A stretch of 59,041 bases of DNA. It comes from Saccharicrinis sp. Lineage in GTDB: Bacteria; Bacteroidota; Bacteroidia; Bacteroidales; Marinilabiliaceae. A program made the position numbers and the translations under genes. Location of the stretch: the NCBI GenBank assembly GCA_024635555.1, contig JAGXIO010000216.1, positions 1-59,041 of the forward strand. The letters are read 5' to 3'. A model generated the notes under the pieces. The model saw only the letters and a list, made by a program, of their open reading frames with translations, did not search any database and was not told where the DNA came from. Of the stretch, positions 1 through 8,860 are shown piece by piece. The stretch's first letter is position 1; the number at the start of each line of letters is the position of its first letter.

Positions 1-136
1 CGAAGATTACCGCTCGGTAAGCATTTGGAGTTATGTAATCATTTTCATAGTTAAAGATAAACAAGTCAGGGTATTAAATGTTATTCATGGAAAAGAACAC
101 CCAGAATCAAGAAAAGAACTTGAATAACCTCAATTC

Positions 137-634
137 TCAATCTTCGTCACTCTCTAACTCATCAAATAAGGTTTCCTCGGCAGTAAGCAGGGGTGAGGCA
201 TCCAAATCAGCTATCTCCAACATGTTCACCAGCTTGTCTAATGCATCACCAATAAAAATAAGGTCGTCTTCGGATGCTGATAATAGTTTCTGAGCCAATC
301 GTTGTTGTAGCAAATCCGGTGTTTCTTTTAGGAGGGAATCTCCCAAGGAAGTGAGGGTAATAACCGTTGTTCGTCGGTCGCCTGTTTTAGGCAGCCTTGC
401 CAGCATACCTTTTTTTTCTAATCGACTTATGATACCTGTTACCGTGCTCGAATTTAACTTTAGATGATCTCTTATAGTTTTTTGGGTAGCCTGGTAATTG
501 GGCGAATTTTTCAAATATTCCAAACACAATATTTGGGGTATGCTGACACCATAATCTTTCTGAATTTTTTTTGATTCCAAATTAATCGAACGAACGATTC
601 TTCTTATTTTTATGATGATGTTTTTGTAATCCAT
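137..634 (-). CDS. MarR-family transcriptional regulator
   Basis: A 165-residue winged-helix regulator of the MarR family, which usually binds palindromic operators as a dimer and is released by small ligands. The central helix-turn-helix region reads QATQKTIRDHLKLNSSTVTG, followed by the typical ISRLEKKGML recognition helix and the wing GDRRTTVITLTSLG. Flanking helices would form the dimer interface; the tail is acidic (FDELESDED). The reading frame is open up to 709, but the extra 25 residues are hydrophobic and unlike the family, so the ATG at 634 is preferred. It stands alone, divergent from recF. Its ligand and targets cannot be told from sequence. Confidence 0.85.
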   Translation of the reverse strand: MDYKNIIIKIRRIVRSINLESKKIQKDYGVSIPQILCLEYLKNSPNYQATQKTIRDHLKLNSSTVTGIISRLEKKGMLARLPKTGDRRTTVITLTSLGDSLLKETPDLLQQRLAQKLLSASEDDLIFIGDALDKLVNMLEIADLDASPLLTAEETLFDELESDED

Positions 635-769
635 GCTGGTTGCTATAATGAGTTGCTTATAGCTGTAAAAGTAAGGATAATATAGCATAAATGGTAATAG
701 CACAAACAAGTAATAAAATTTTATCCCTCGTTTAGTTGCAGCCTGTCAAGTAATCTTTATAAGATTAGT

Positions 770-777
770 TACATTTG
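770..777 (+). promoter_or_regulatory. Bacteroidota -7 element of recF
   Basis: TACATTTG matches TAnnTTTG. Transcription would begin near 784, shortly before the ATG at 799. No convincing -33 element is seen. Confidence 0.5.
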
Positions 778-798
778 TGTTCTTTTAAAAAATCCCCT

Positions 799-1899
799 AT
801 GTTTTTAAAACATTTACACCTTCTTAATTTCAAAAATATCGAATTGGCACAACTGGAGTTGTGCAAGGGAATCAACTGTTTAATTGGCTCTAATGGCACC
901 GGAAAAACCAATTTATTAGATGCCATTTATTATATGTCGTTTTGTAAGAGTTTTTTTAATCCCATCGACAGTCAAAATATCAGGCACGACCAGGATTTTT
1001 TTGTGGTTCAGGGCACTTATGTTTTAAATAACGAAGAGGAGCATATTTACTGTGGGGTAAAAAATGGCGTTAAAAAGCAGTTCAAGCGCAATAAAAAAGA
1101 GTACGAAAAGCTATCCGATCATATCGGTCTGCTGCCTTTGGTGATGATATCGCCGCAGGATGAGCGTTTAATAGTGGAAGGAAGCGAACAGCGCCGCCGC
1201 TATGTAGATGGCGTTATATCGCAGTACGATAAGGCTTATTTGGAGCAGCTCATCAAATACAATAAAGTAGTTTCGCAACGAAATATCTATCTAAAAAACC
1301 TGAAGTCGTTAAACAGTACGGCTCACGAAATGCTGGATATTTGGGATTATCAAATGATTGACCTTGGGAAGAAAATTGTACAGGCTCGTACCCAATTTTT
1401 GCAGGAGTTACAGCCTGTTTTTCTCGAAACCTATAATTTTATTGCAGAGCATAAGGAAGAAGTGGAGTTCGTTTATAAATCGCATTTAAAAGATAAAGAC
1501 TTTGAAGGTGTACTTAAAAATGCACGTGAGCGAGATATGATACTGGGATACAGCACTAAAGGTGTTCATAAAGACGATGTGGATTTTAGAATTGGTGGAT
1601 TTCCCATAAAAAAAATGGGTTCTCAGGGACAGAAAAAAACGTTTTTGATTGCCTTAAAGTTGGGACAGTTTAAATTCTTGGCCATTCATAAAAAAAGAAC
1701 GCCCATTTTGCTATTAGATGATATTTTTGATAAACTTGATTCGCAGCGTGGCGACAAACTGATAGAACTGGTAGGTGGCGAATGTTTTCAACAGATTTTT
1801 ATCACCGACACGCAATTAAGTAGGATTGAGCCTGTGCTAAAAAAAATAAACAAGGAGAGCCGTATTTTTATGGTGGAGGATGGGGAGTTTAGATTATGA
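799..1899 (+). CDS. recF: DNA replication and repair protein RecF
   Basis: RecF (366 residues) is an SMC-like ATPase that helps RecOR load RecA at single-strand gaps in DNA. Visible motifs are Walker A GSNGTGKTN near the N-terminus, the ABC-type signature GSQGQKKTF, and Walker B ILLLDDIFDKLD near the C-terminus. Length is normal for the family. A frame-compatible TTG lies at 775, but the -7 promoter element overlaps it, so the ATG at 799 (MFLKHLHLL) is chosen. A DciA-like gene follows after a repeat-filled 301-base gap, an arrangement common in Bacteroidota. Confidence 0.95.
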   Translation: MFLKHLHLLNFKNIELAQLELCKGINCLIGSNGTGKTNLLDAIYYMSFCKSFFNPIDSQNIRHDQDFFVVQGTYVLNNEEEHIYCGVKNGVKKQFKRNKKEYEKLSDHIGLLPLVMISPQDERLIVEGSEQRRRYVDGVISQYDKAYLEQLIKYNKVVSQRNIYLKNLKSLNSTAHEMLDIWDYQMIDLGKKIVQARTQFLQELQPVFLETYNFIAEHKEEVEFVYKSHLKDKDFEGVLKNARERDMILGYSTKGVHKDDVDFRIGGFPIKKMGSQGQKKTFLIALKLGQFKFLAIHKKRTPILLLDDIFDKLDSQRGDKLIELVGGECFQQIFITDTQLSRIEPVLKKINKESRIFMVEDGEFRL

Positions 1900-1909
1900 G
1901 CTGGGGACA

Positions 1910-1947
1910 CATAGCTTATGGCTGATTGCTGCTGACTGTGGACTGAA
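1910..1947 (+). repeat. stop-anchored intergenic word array (B family)
   Basis: Directly after the recF stop comes a degenerate array of GCTGATTGCTGCTGACTG-like words. In the sense direction of the gene it resembles the arrays found after the stops of the genes ending at 2674, 4606, 14249 and 31727. Confidence 0.5.
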
Positions 1948-2015
1948 GCCCGGTAGGAATTACTTTTTTTTGCCAAGTTCATCTAAGAAAACCCTCTTTT
2001 TTATTATTACCTCTT

Positions 2016-2096
2016 CGTGATTACCCCTAACCCCTAAAGGGGAATTGGCTTTTGCCGAGGAGTTCTGGTTCTCCCTTTAGGGAGTTAGAGGGTTTT
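2016..2096. repeat. imperfect inverted repeat in the recF-dciA gap
   Basis: The arms CCCCTAACCCCTAAAGGGG and TCCCTTTAGGGAGTTAGAGG are imperfectly complementary across a loop of about 35 bases. Such CCCCTAAAGGGG elements are dispersed between genes in many Bacteroidota. It may fold in RNA and end recF transcription, but there is no clean U-tract. The rest of the 1900-2200 gap holds only short-word repeats. Confidence 0.5.
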
Positions 2097-2162
2097 TAGA
2101 AGAGAGATTGTTCCGTTTTCTTATAGCCACGACCTAGGGATGTAGCATCTCCCCAACAGCCG

Positions 2163-2190
2163 ACTGAAAACTGAAAACTGAAAACTGAAA
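2163..2190 (+). repeat. ACTGAAA tandem heptamer, four copies
   Basis: Four head-to-tail ACTGAAA units end ten bases before the ATG at 2201. This is one of several short-word arrays that abut coding sequence in this window. Confidence 0.8.
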
Positions 2191-2200
2191 TTAAAAAAAC

Positions 2201-2491
2201 ATGGAAAGAAAAAATGCTGTACATATTAAATCAATTATCCGCGGGATACTCAAAAAAGAGAATTTGGATCATAAGATGCTCGAAAACCGTGTGGTGCGTT
2301 CATGGGAAAAAGTGATAGGGAAAACAGTGGCGCGGGCAACCACTAATATTTATATGTACCAAGGCACGCTATACCTGAGCATCAATTCCAGCGTTATGCG
2401 CAACGAGCTGCTGATGCTAAAGGATAAAATAATGGTCGCTATGAATGAGGAGGTGGGAGATACAGTGGTCACAGCGGTAGTGATTCGATAG
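2201..2491 (+). CDS. DUF721 / DciA-like protein
   Basis: A 96-residue protein of the DUF721 family, whose studied members (DciA) help load or operate the replicative helicase DnaB in bacteria lacking DnaC. The conserved core is visible as VVRSWEKVIGKTVARATTNI followed by YLSINSSVMRNELLMLKDKI. It has no signal peptide and is short, as usual for Bacteroidota. It lies downstream of recF on the same strand, consistent with a replication/repair role. The helicase-loading role is inferred from the family. Confidence 0.85.
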   Translation: MERKNAVHIKSIIRGILKKENLDHKMLENRVVRSWEKVIGKTVARATTNIYMYQGTLYLSINSSVMRNELLMLKDKIMVAMNEEVGDTVVTAVVIR

Positions 2492-2601
2492 GAGAGGACT
2501 TGTTTTTATGTCGCCTTAGCGTGTACCAAATCAATACGCTATAGTTCCGAAAACTCCAGAATGGAGATGAGTGAAGTAAAACCCTGAATGTCGAGCGAAT
2601 T

Positions 2602-2640
2602 AATCCTCGGGATTAGAGCAAAGCAAATCCCGAGGATTTT
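2602..2640 (+). terminator. intrinsic terminator of the DciA-like gene
   Basis: A perfect 13-bp stem, AATCCTCGGGATT with AATCCCGAGGATT, has an 11-base loop and runs into a short T-tract. It lies between two convergent genes. Confidence 0.8.
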
Positions 2641-2648
2641 TATCCGCT

Positions 2649-2673
2649 ACCAGCCAATAGCTATCAGCCAATC
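2649..2673 (-). repeat. stop-anchored word array (B family)
   Basis: In the sense of the minus-strand gene, the array reads GGATTGGCTGATAGCTATTG and begins immediately after its TAG stop codon. Confidence 0.5.
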
Positions 2674-4098
2674 CTATTCCTTATTGTATCCTAAAATTTT
2701 AAACATATCGTCGGCCGATTGTTCCTCGCGGTAGATGTAGTCCACAATATTTCCCGTTTCGTCGCGATCCACAATTACATGTTTGGGCGAAGGTATAAGG
2801 CAATGTTTAATACCCCCGTAACCGCTGATGGAATCCTGGTATGCGCCTGTATGAAAAAAGCCGAGATATAAGGGTTCCTTGTTTCCGTTTTCCTCCTTAA
2901 ACTCATCGTATTTTGGAAGCATGATTTCCTGGTTCATGTCCTCCGAGTTGTAATAATCCGAATGGTCGCAGCTGATGCCGCCTATATGCACCCTTCCGTA
3001 CTCGTTGCTCCATTTGTTCACGGGCAGCAAAATAAATTTTTCGTGAATTGACCATGCATCAGGGATGGTGTTCATCAAACTGTTATTTATCAGGTACCAG
3101 GTTTCGGTATCGTTTTGCTGTTTCTGCTCAAGTACTTCAAATATGATGGCACCTGACTCACCTACGGTATATTTACCAAATTCGGTAAATATATCTGGGT
3201 CGGGCACGTCTTCTTTTTCACATGCATGTTTAATATTGGTAATAATTTCGTTAATCATGTACTCATAATTATACTCAAAACCCAGATGATTCCGGATGGG
3301 GAATCCTCCACCCAAATTAAAACAGTTTAAATTTGGGCTCTCTTTTTTAAGTTCGACATATAACTTTAATGCTTTCTGAAATTCGCCCCAGTAGTACAAA
3401 GTATCCTTAATGCCTGAATCAACAAAAAAGTGCAGCATTTTAAACTCAACACGGTCGTTATTTTTTATCTCCTCGTTAAAAAAATCCATAATATCGTTGG
3501 CCGGAATACCCAAACGAGAGGTGTAATATGCCGATTGAGCCTCCTCGCTGATAGCCATCCGGATACCGATTTTTATCTTTTCCGTAGTATTTATTTTCAG
3601 AAGACGTCTTAACTCGTTTATACTGTCCAATATCACAATGGAGTTTTCAAAACCCATTTCTTGAAGGCGTACTATCTTTTCGAGGTAGTCGTCGGGTTTG
3701 TATCCGTTGTGGATGATGATGCGCGACTTATCTATCTTCTCTTTTTTATGTAGATTAAGAATCAAGTCGATGTCGAAAGAAGAAGATGTCTCCAGGTTCA
3801 CATTGTGCTTGAGGGCTTCTTTTATAACGTGATAAAAGTGGTTGCATTTGGTGCAATAACAAAAATGGTACTTTCCGGTATACGCGTTATTGTTGATGGC
3901 ACGATTAAAAAGATTGCGTGTTTTTTTTATTTGATCGCCAATTTTGGGTAAATAAATAAACCTAAAAGGTGTTCCGTGTTTTTCAATCAGATATTTTAAC
4001 GAAACGCCATGAAAGGTCAAAGAACCATCTCTAAGGTCAAAACCCTCCTGAGGAAAGTAATAACTCTGTTCGATCAAATCAAAATAGGTGTTTTTCAT
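2674..4098 (-). CDS. speA: PLP-dependent arginine decarboxylase
   Basis: A 474-residue decarboxylase of the alanine-racemase fold (fold III), matching the short arginine decarboxylase type of Bacteroidota. The expected reaction is arginine to agmatine, the first step of one polyamine route. The PLP lysine is probably K84 in CYCTKCNHF. The phosphate-binding stretch is NLGGGFPI, and the late CDHSDYY motif corresponds to the C-D-S-x-D substrate and dimer motif. No signal peptide is seen, so it should be cytoplasmic. Diaminopimelate or ornithine decarboxylase is possible, but the length and N-terminus (YFPQEGFDL) fit the arginine group best. The 4099-4605 gap upstream contains no gene. Confidence 0.8.
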   Translation of the reverse strand: MKNTYFDLIEQSYYFPQEGFDLRDGSLTFHGVSLKYLIEKHGTPFRFIYLPKIGDQIKKTRNLFNRAINNNAYTGKYHFCYCTKCNHFYHVIKEALKHNVNLETSSSFDIDLILNLHKKEKIDKSRIIIHNGYKPDDYLEKIVRLQEMGFENSIVILDSINELRRLLKINTTEKIKIGIRMAISEEAQSAYYTSRLGIPANDIMDFFNEEIKNNDRVEFKMLHFFVDSGIKDTLYYWGEFQKALKLYVELKKESPNLNCFNLGGGFPIRNHLGFEYNYEYMINEIITNIKHACEKEDVPDPDIFTEFGKYTVGESGAIIFEVLEQKQQNDTETWYLINNSLMNTIPDAWSIHEKFILLPVNKWSNEYGRVHIGGISCDHSDYYNSEDMNQEIMLPKYDEFKEENGNKEPLYLGFFHTGAYQDSISGYGGIKHCLIPSPKHVIVDRDETGNIVDYIYREEQSADDMFKILGYNKE

Positions 4099-4605
4099 TT
4101 ACAGATATTAAATCAAATTAAAAAAATCAATAAACAAGCAAATCATTTACCAGCAAACTTTCTGTATTGTATCCCAATGGTATAAAGGGTATTGAGCTAA
4201 TTATTAGCTATTTAGACAATGACCTGACTAAGTAGGATACAATGTGCAAAGAAATAGGTTTTTATTGGAAACCAACGTCCTAAATTGGTTAAAGTTCAAT
4301 AATTTGTTGGATGTTTAAAAAAATCTGGTAAACGGAGGGAAAGTAAATCCTCATCCTCAAAATGAAAGACGGATAAATCCCCATCCCTGCCGCTCTGTGG
4401 CAGTACTTCCCCTTTTTTCCAAATAAAAAGGGGAAGAGCCGCCGTCGTGAGTGGCATTGCATAAACTTATTTTATACGTCAGATGATGGGGTGGCTTGAA
4501 GCCTTTTCTCTATTCATAAAAAATATAGCATTTGATAATTCAGAGCAAGGTTCAAGTTTTAGCCACCGGCCATTAGCTAAATGCCAATTAGCCAACTACC
4601 ATCAG
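4099..4605. other. 507-base intergenic region
   Basis: No credible gene is present. The stretch is AT-rich. Its main contents are a 12-bp inverted repeat at 4406-4436 and a B-family array at 4558-4617. A small forward ORF at 4483-4671 runs antisense into the M23 gene and is treated as chance. Confidence 0.6.
4406..4436. terminator. hairpin downstream of the M23 peptidase gene
   Basis: The arms CTTCCCCTTTTT and AAAAAGGGGAAG form a perfect 12-bp stem with a 7-base loop. It may end transcription of the minus-strand peptidase gene. The lack of a trailing T-run makes this uncertain. Confidence 0.5.
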
Positions 4606-4617
4606 CTAACTCCCAAC
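4558..4617 (-). repeat. stop-anchored word array (B family)
   Basis: In gene sense it reads TTAGCTGATGGTAGTTGGCT and continues with similar words. The TAG in the first word is itself the stop codon of the M23 peptidase gene. Confidence 0.55.
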
Positions 4618-6312
4618 GGTAAAATTGCTCTCCATTGTGGATTGGTTACCACAATTATCCTTAACAATTAATTTTAACTGATACTTACCTCCCTTTTTAA
4701 TAGGGGCTTTCGCAAGCGGACAAGTTATTTTTTTGGATTTGGCATCATACTCAAACAAAGTCCATTTATCATTTAAATAGCCATTGAACGAATTGATTCC
4801 AGAGAAATCATCATTTATTGTAAAAGCAAATGTCGAATTGGTATAAAAAACTCTTCCCTTAATATTTTGATGTGCAGTTATGGTTGGGCCAACTGTATCA
4901 ACCACTAGGGTGTAGTTATCAAAATTTCTCGTGTTTAGTACAAGGCTGTCACTTATAATTTGTCCGCCTGCATATTCCTTTTTTCCAGCATTAGTAATGC
5001 TAGCTAAGCATACTTTATCTTTCCATATTTTAAATTGCCCCGGTATGGGCAAGGAAATACGTATGTTTTTGTGAAGTGGTATATCTTTATCACCCACTTG
5101 GTAAATCATACCATTTTTAAGGTCGGCTTTTGCAGCTATGGTTATGTTGGCATCTTCGTACAATGCACCTTTGGGTATAAAACATCGTACATTTTCATTT
5201 TGCAATGTGTGATTGGATGAATAGGAAAGTTTTGAAATGTTTGTGCTCCGTGCACCTGGCTTACTTTTTTCCTGTAAAAGCACAAACTGAAGATTCGACA
5301 CATTCTTGGAAGCATCGGCAGCCTGAATATCAACAGTTTTTGAGGAATCCATCCATATGATGCCGTCATTTGAGGTCGATTCATAAATGTTGAGGTGGTT
5401 TCCGGGTTGTTTAAAACATCGTTCAAAGCGCTTACCGTGATTGGCTTTGTAGGCATAATCGATATGGCTATTAATATACCTCGATTCGTCAAACGAAAAG
5501 CGGTCGAGTTTCCAGCCGAAATAATCCTGGCCGTCAATCTTCATATTCAGCTTGTTAACCCCACACTTTGTCCACGATCCCGTCATGTAATCCAGCATCT
5601 CTATACCTACACCTACTTTTCCGCTGGCATATATTTTAGGGCTGCCTTTTACATGATATTCACCATCGTAAAATACAAGCTCATAGTTTTTTGCCGTTGC
5701 AGTTCCGTTCACGGTGCTACCATCGTCTAAAGGATATATTCTTATTGTCATTAGTTTAGGCCGTACATCATCTTTAATAATATCCTGAAAAGGAAACGGA
5801 TTTACGGGTTCTTCTGTTTTGGTATCCCTAATTTCGTAATGAAGATGAGGCCCACCGGAGCTGCCTGAGTTTCCGGAGAATCCTATTACTTCACCTCGAG
5901 TAACTGCAATGGTTTCATCTGGAAAATAATCAATTTCGAAAGTCTGGTTTTTATATTGCTGGGCTGTGATTACAGAATCAATTTTAGGCGCATACTTGTC
6001 TAAATGTCCATACACCGTGGTATATCCATTAGGGTGTGCTATGTAAATAGCATTGCCATAACCTGTAGCTGATACTTTTAAGCGCGATACCTTACCCACA
6101 TCCATGCTTTTAACGGGTATACCCACCTTTCCCTGGGTGGATAAATCAATACCCGAGTGAAAGTGGTTGCTGCGTAATTCGGCAAACGAACCGCTTACCC
6201 TGGGAGCAATATCCATGGGGAAAAGAAAATTAGCCTCAGGTAATTTATGCTCATCGGAAAAGGAGCCGAGCATTAAGCTGATAACGATGATAATATAATT
6301 GGCTTTAAGCAT
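4606..6312 (-). CDS. secreted M23-family metallopeptidase
   Basis: A 568-residue exported protein with a LytM/M23 zinc endopeptidase domain, a family that cuts peptide cross-links of the cell wall. A hydrophobic signal segment (YIIIVISLMLGSF) starts the protein. The zinc motifs are complete: HxxxD as HSGID near residue 55, and HxH as GPHLHYEIR near residue 157. The roughly 400 residues that follow are beta-rich and unassigned; they end with an Ig-like segment (INDDFSGINSFNGYLNDKW). It is probably a periplasmic wall hydrolase. The last codons and the stop lie within a repeat array, so the true 3' end may have shifted during evolution. Confidence 0.88.
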   Translation of the reverse strand: MLKANYIIIVISLMLGSFSDEHKLPEANFLFPMDIAPRVSGSFAELRSNHFHSGIDLSTQGKVGIPVKSMDVGKVSRLKVSATGYGNAIYIAHPNGYTTVYGHLDKYAPKIDSVITAQQYKNQTFEIDYFPDETIAVTRGEVIGFSGNSGSSGGPHLHYEIRDTKTEEPVNPFPFQDIIKDDVRPKLMTIRIYPLDDGSTVNGTATAKNYELVFYDGEYHVKGSPKIYASGKVGVGIEMLDYMTGSWTKCGVNKLNMKIDGQDYFGWKLDRFSFDESRYINSHIDYAYKANHGKRFERCFKQPGNHLNIYESTSNDGIIWMDSSKTVDIQAADASKNVSNLQFVLLQEKSKPGARSTNISKLSYSSNHTLQNENVRCFIPKGALYEDANITIAAKADLKNGMIYQVGDKDIPLHKNIRISLPIPGQFKIWKDKVCLASITNAGKKEYAGGQIISDSLVLNTRNFDNYTLVVDTVGPTITAHQNIKGRVFYTNSTFAFTINDDFSGINSFNGYLNDKWTLFEYDAKSKKITCPLAKAPIKKGGKYQLKLIVKDNCGNQSTMESNFTVGS

Positions 6313-6374
6313 AGGGTTAATTGTTTTGTCATTTTAAATATTGGCGCAACATTAGTTCATTTTTACTTCAATGG

Positions 6375-6382
6375 CAAAAATA
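6375..6382 (-). promoter_or_regulatory. Bacteroidota -7 element of the M23 gene
   Basis: Read on the minus strand this is TATTTTTG, matching TAnnTTTG, 63 bases before the ATG. Confidence 0.4.
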
Positions 6383-6495
6383 CATCGTTGTTTTAAATTA
6401 CATTGCACTTGTTTATAGTTTTTTTTTAGTGTAAAACCTTAATTTTTAGCTATTCGCTGTAATTACTTAAACAGTTTATAAAAAGAAAATAGACC

Positions 6496-6530
6496 TTTGT
6501 TTTTATATTTTAATTGCAATGTTAACTTTG
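6496..6530 (+). promoter_or_regulatory. promoter of the zapB-like/zapA/rny cluster
   Basis: TTTG at 6496-6499 and TAACTTTG at 6523-6530 match the Bacteroidota -33 and -7 elements, with slightly long spacing (23 bases). Transcription would start near 6537, about 12 bases before the ATG. Confidence 0.6.
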
Positions 6531-6548
6531 TGTGGCATTTTTAAAATT

Positions 6549-6842
6549 ATGGCGAACGAGAATATAAAAATAGTACATAATTTACAACATAAAATATCGC
6601 GGTTGGTTGAGCGTTATAGTAGTGTTAAGTCCGATAATCGGCTTTTAAAAGCACAAAACGATCAACTTGCCACAAAATTAGAAGAATCGGTTAGAGAAAT
6701 GGCCGATTTAAAAGAAAAATACAATACATTAAAATTTTCTAAAACGATGGAGGCAAGCAGTGGAGACGTTCATTTTGCCAAAATCAAAATCAACCAGATT
6801 GTGCGGGAAATTGATAAATGCATTGCTCTTTTAAACAGATAA
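6549..6842 (+). CDS. small coiled-coil protein, ZapB-like
   Basis: A 97-residue protein without signal peptide. Residues about 5-60 form a heptad-rich coiled coil (LQHKISRLVERYSSVKSD, then LKAQNDQLATKLEES). It sits directly upstream of zapA, so a role in organising the FtsZ ring is likely, as for ZapB. That is inferred from position and coiled-coil character, not from a diagnostic motif. The ATG at 6549 is chosen over a frame-compatible start at 6519 because the -7 promoter element overlaps that earlier site. Confidence 0.75.
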   Translation: MANENIKIVHNLQHKISRLVERYSSVKSDNRLLKAQNDQLATKLEESVREMADLKEKYNTLKFSKTMEASSGDVHFAKIKINQIVREIDKCIALLNR

Positions 6843-6846
6843 TAGG

Positions 6847-7143
6847 TTGCTGGTGGACGATAAGCTTTCAATACGGGTTAATGTGGCCGATAGGTTTTAT
6901 CCTTTGAGGATTGAACGTAACGAGGAGGAACGTATCCGTAAGGCAGCCAAAATGATCAACGATAAAGTATTACAATATAAACAACACTATTCCGACAAGG
7001 ATCCACAGGATTTTTTGGGGATGGCCGCTTTACAGTTTGTAAATAAACTTCTTGAGTTGGAGGAAAAAAAAGATGTATCACCTATTATTGAGATGGCTCG
7101 CGAGCTAGACCAATACCTGAGCGATGTTCTTGAAAAAGAGTAA
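6847..7143 (+). CDS. zapA: cell division protein ZapA
   Basis: ZapA (about 98 residues) binds FtsZ and bundles its filaments at the division site. The family pattern is clear: an N-terminal beta region (KLSIRVNVADRFYPLRI), then EEERIRKAAKMINDKVLQY, then a helix with FLGMAALQFVNKLLELE. No ATG is available near the start. The frame opens with consecutive TTG, CTG and GTG codons four bases after the upstream stop, so translation is probably coupled to the ZapB-like gene. The exact start (6847 or 6853) is uncertain. Confidence 0.9.
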   Translation: MLVDDKLSIRVNVADRFYPLRIERNEEERIRKAAKMINDKVLQYKQHYSDKDPQDFLGMAALQFVNKLLELEEKKDVSPIIEMARELDQYLSDVLEKE

Positions 7144-7165
7144 ATAAACTATATATATCAATATT

Positions 7166-7225
7166 AACCGCATTGTTTTTACGATTAGGTAACTTGTACC
7201 TTATATTGTGATGATGATTGCGGTT
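7166..7225 (+). other. foldable spacer between zapA and rny
   Basis: AACCGCA (7166-7172) pairs with TGCGGTT (7219-7225), enclosing a smaller hairpin AGGTA/TACCT (7187-7201). 6S RNA genes often lie after zapA in proteobacteria, so a small structured RNA or 5' leader is possible. The pairing is short and unproven. Confidence 0.25.
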
Positions 7226-7249
7226 TTGTTTTATCAAATAATAACTATA

Positions 7250-8779
7250 ATGGAAATAACAATAGGATTAATTGCCCTGCTGGCGGGAGCCTTGGGCACA
7301 TGGATAGTATATGGCAAGATACTAAAATCGCAAAGTCATAAGATTTTGCGAGAGGCCGAAAGTGAAGCCGAAGTGCTTAGAAAGGATAAGATACTTCAGG
7401 CCAAAGAAAAATTTTTGCAATTAAAGAGTGATCACGAAAAAGAAATAAACAGTAGAAATGGCAAGTTATTAATTGTTGAAAATAAATTTAAACAACGTGA
7501 AGTGGCTTTTTCGCAAAAGCAGGAAGAGCTGGCGCGCAAGCGCAAAGAAACAGATGTTGTTCGTGAAAATTTGGATAGCCAACTCATTTTGGTGGAGAAA
7601 AAAGAGCAGGAGCTAGATCGTGCTCAAAAACAACATTTGGATCAATTAGAAGCTATTTCGGGATTGACAGCCGAAGAGGCCAAAAATCAATTGATTGAAT
7701 CATTAAAAGCAGAAGCCAAAACGGAAGCCATGTCGTACATTAACGACATTATGGACGAGGCAAAGATTAATGCCAACAAAGAGTCTAAGCGAATTGTATT
7801 ACAGACCATTCAAAGGGTGGCTACAGAAAATGCCATCGAAAACTCAGTAACTATTTTCCATATCGATTCTGATGAGATAAAAGGTAGGATTATCGGCCGC
7901 GAAGGTCGTAATATTCGTGCGCTGGAGGCAGCCACAGGTATCGAGATAATAGTGGACGACACACCCGAGGCTATCGTGCTAAGTGGCTTCGACCCTATGC
8001 GTCGCGAAATTGCCCGCTTAGCTTTGCACCAACTGGTTACCGATGGTCGTATTCACCCTGCACGTATTGAAGAGGTGGTGAACAAAGTGCGCACTCAGGT
8101 TGAAGAGGAGATGATTGAAACAGGAAAAAGAACCACCATTGATTTGGGTGTTCATGGATTGCATCCCGAACTGATCAGGCTGATAGGTAAAATGAAATAT
8201 CGTTCGTCGTACGGACAGAACCTTTTGCAGCACTCGCGCGAAACAGCCAATTTATGTGCCGTAATGGCCAGCGAGCTTGGTCTTAACGCCAAAAGAGCCA
8301 AACGCGCCGGATTATTACACGATATTGGTAAGGTGAGCGACGAGGATCCTGAATTGCCACATGCCATCCTGGGTATGAAGCTTGCCGAGAAATACAAAGA
8401 AAAACCAGACATTTGTAATGCCATAGGTGCTCACCACGACGAAATTGAAATGACAACCATGATAGCACCTATTGTGCAGGTTTGTGATGCCATATCCGGT
8501 GCCCGTCCTGGTGCCCGACGCGAAGTAGTGGATTCGTACATTAAACGTTTAAAAGATTTGGAAACGTTGGCGTTGAGTTACCCGGGTGTATTAAAAACTT
8601 ATGCTATCCAAGCAGGTCGCGAATTACGCGTTATTGTAGGCAGCGAAAAAGTGTCGGATAAGGACGCCGAAACATTGTCGTACGAAATAGCCAAGAAAAT
8701 TCAAACCGAGATGACCTATCCTGGTCAGGTTAAGATTACTGTTATTCGTGAAACCAGAGCTGTTAATTACGCTAAATAA
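7250..8779 (+). CDS. rny: ribonuclease Y
   Basis: RNase Y (509 residues) is a membrane-anchored endoribonuclease that starts mRNA decay. The order is canonical: an N-terminal membrane helix ([20 protein letters not shown]), a long charged coiled coil to about residue 175, a KH domain ([19 protein letters not shown]), and an HD domain with AGLLHDIGK and later HHDE. Length is normal. The ATG at 7250 places the membrane helix at the N-terminus; the 14 extra residues from 7208 are not needed. It shares orientation with zapA, 106 bases downstream. Confidence 0.95.
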   Translation: MEITIGLIALLAGALGTWIVYGKILKSQSHKILREAESEAEVLRKDKILQAKEKFLQLKSDHEKEINSRNGKLLIVENKFKQREVAFSQKQEELARKRKETDVVRENLDSQLILVEKKEQELDRAQKQHLDQLEAISGLTAEEAKNQLIESLKAEAKTEAMSYINDIMDEAKINANKESKRIVLQTIQRVATENAIENSVTIFHIDSDEIKGRIIGREGRNIRALEAATGIEIIVDDTPEAIVLSGFDPMRREIARLALHQLVTDGRIHPARIEEVVNKVRTQVEEEMIETGKRTTIDLGVHGLHPELIRLIGKMKYRSSYGQNLLQHSRETANLCAVMASELGLNAKRAKRAGLLHDIGKVSDEDPELPHAILGMKLAEKYKEKPDICNAIGAHHDEIEMTTMIAPIVQVCDAISGARPGARREVVDSYIKRLKDLETLALSYPGVLKTYAIQAGRELRVIVGSEKVSDKDAETLSYEIAKKIQTEMTYPGQVKITVIRETRAVNYAK

Positions 8780-8802
8780 TACGACATTGGTCATAAATAC
8801 TT

Positions 8803-8839
8803 AGGTAGCCAAAATAAAGATGTTTAATTTTGGCTACCT
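8803..8839 (+). terminator. hairpin after rny
   Basis: A perfect 13-bp stem, AGGTAGCCAAAAT with ATTTTGGCTACCT, has an 11-base loop. The U-tract is poor. The right arm also contains TAATTTTG, a possible -7 element for the next gene. Confidence 0.6.
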
Positions 8840-8860
8840 TAATCCCAATGTTATCATTGT

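Noticed and set aside
78-293. Forward frame rich in serine and asparagine
   Set aside because: It is mostly antisense to the MarR gene and low in complexity.
2007-2096. Riboswitch-like fold before the DciA-like gene
   Set aside because: The inverted repeat matches a dispersed Bacteroidota-type element and shows no known aptamer core.
4483-4671. Small forward ORF in the gap after the M23 gene
   Set aside because: It runs through a repeat array and into the M23 gene antisense; no promoter or family is seen.
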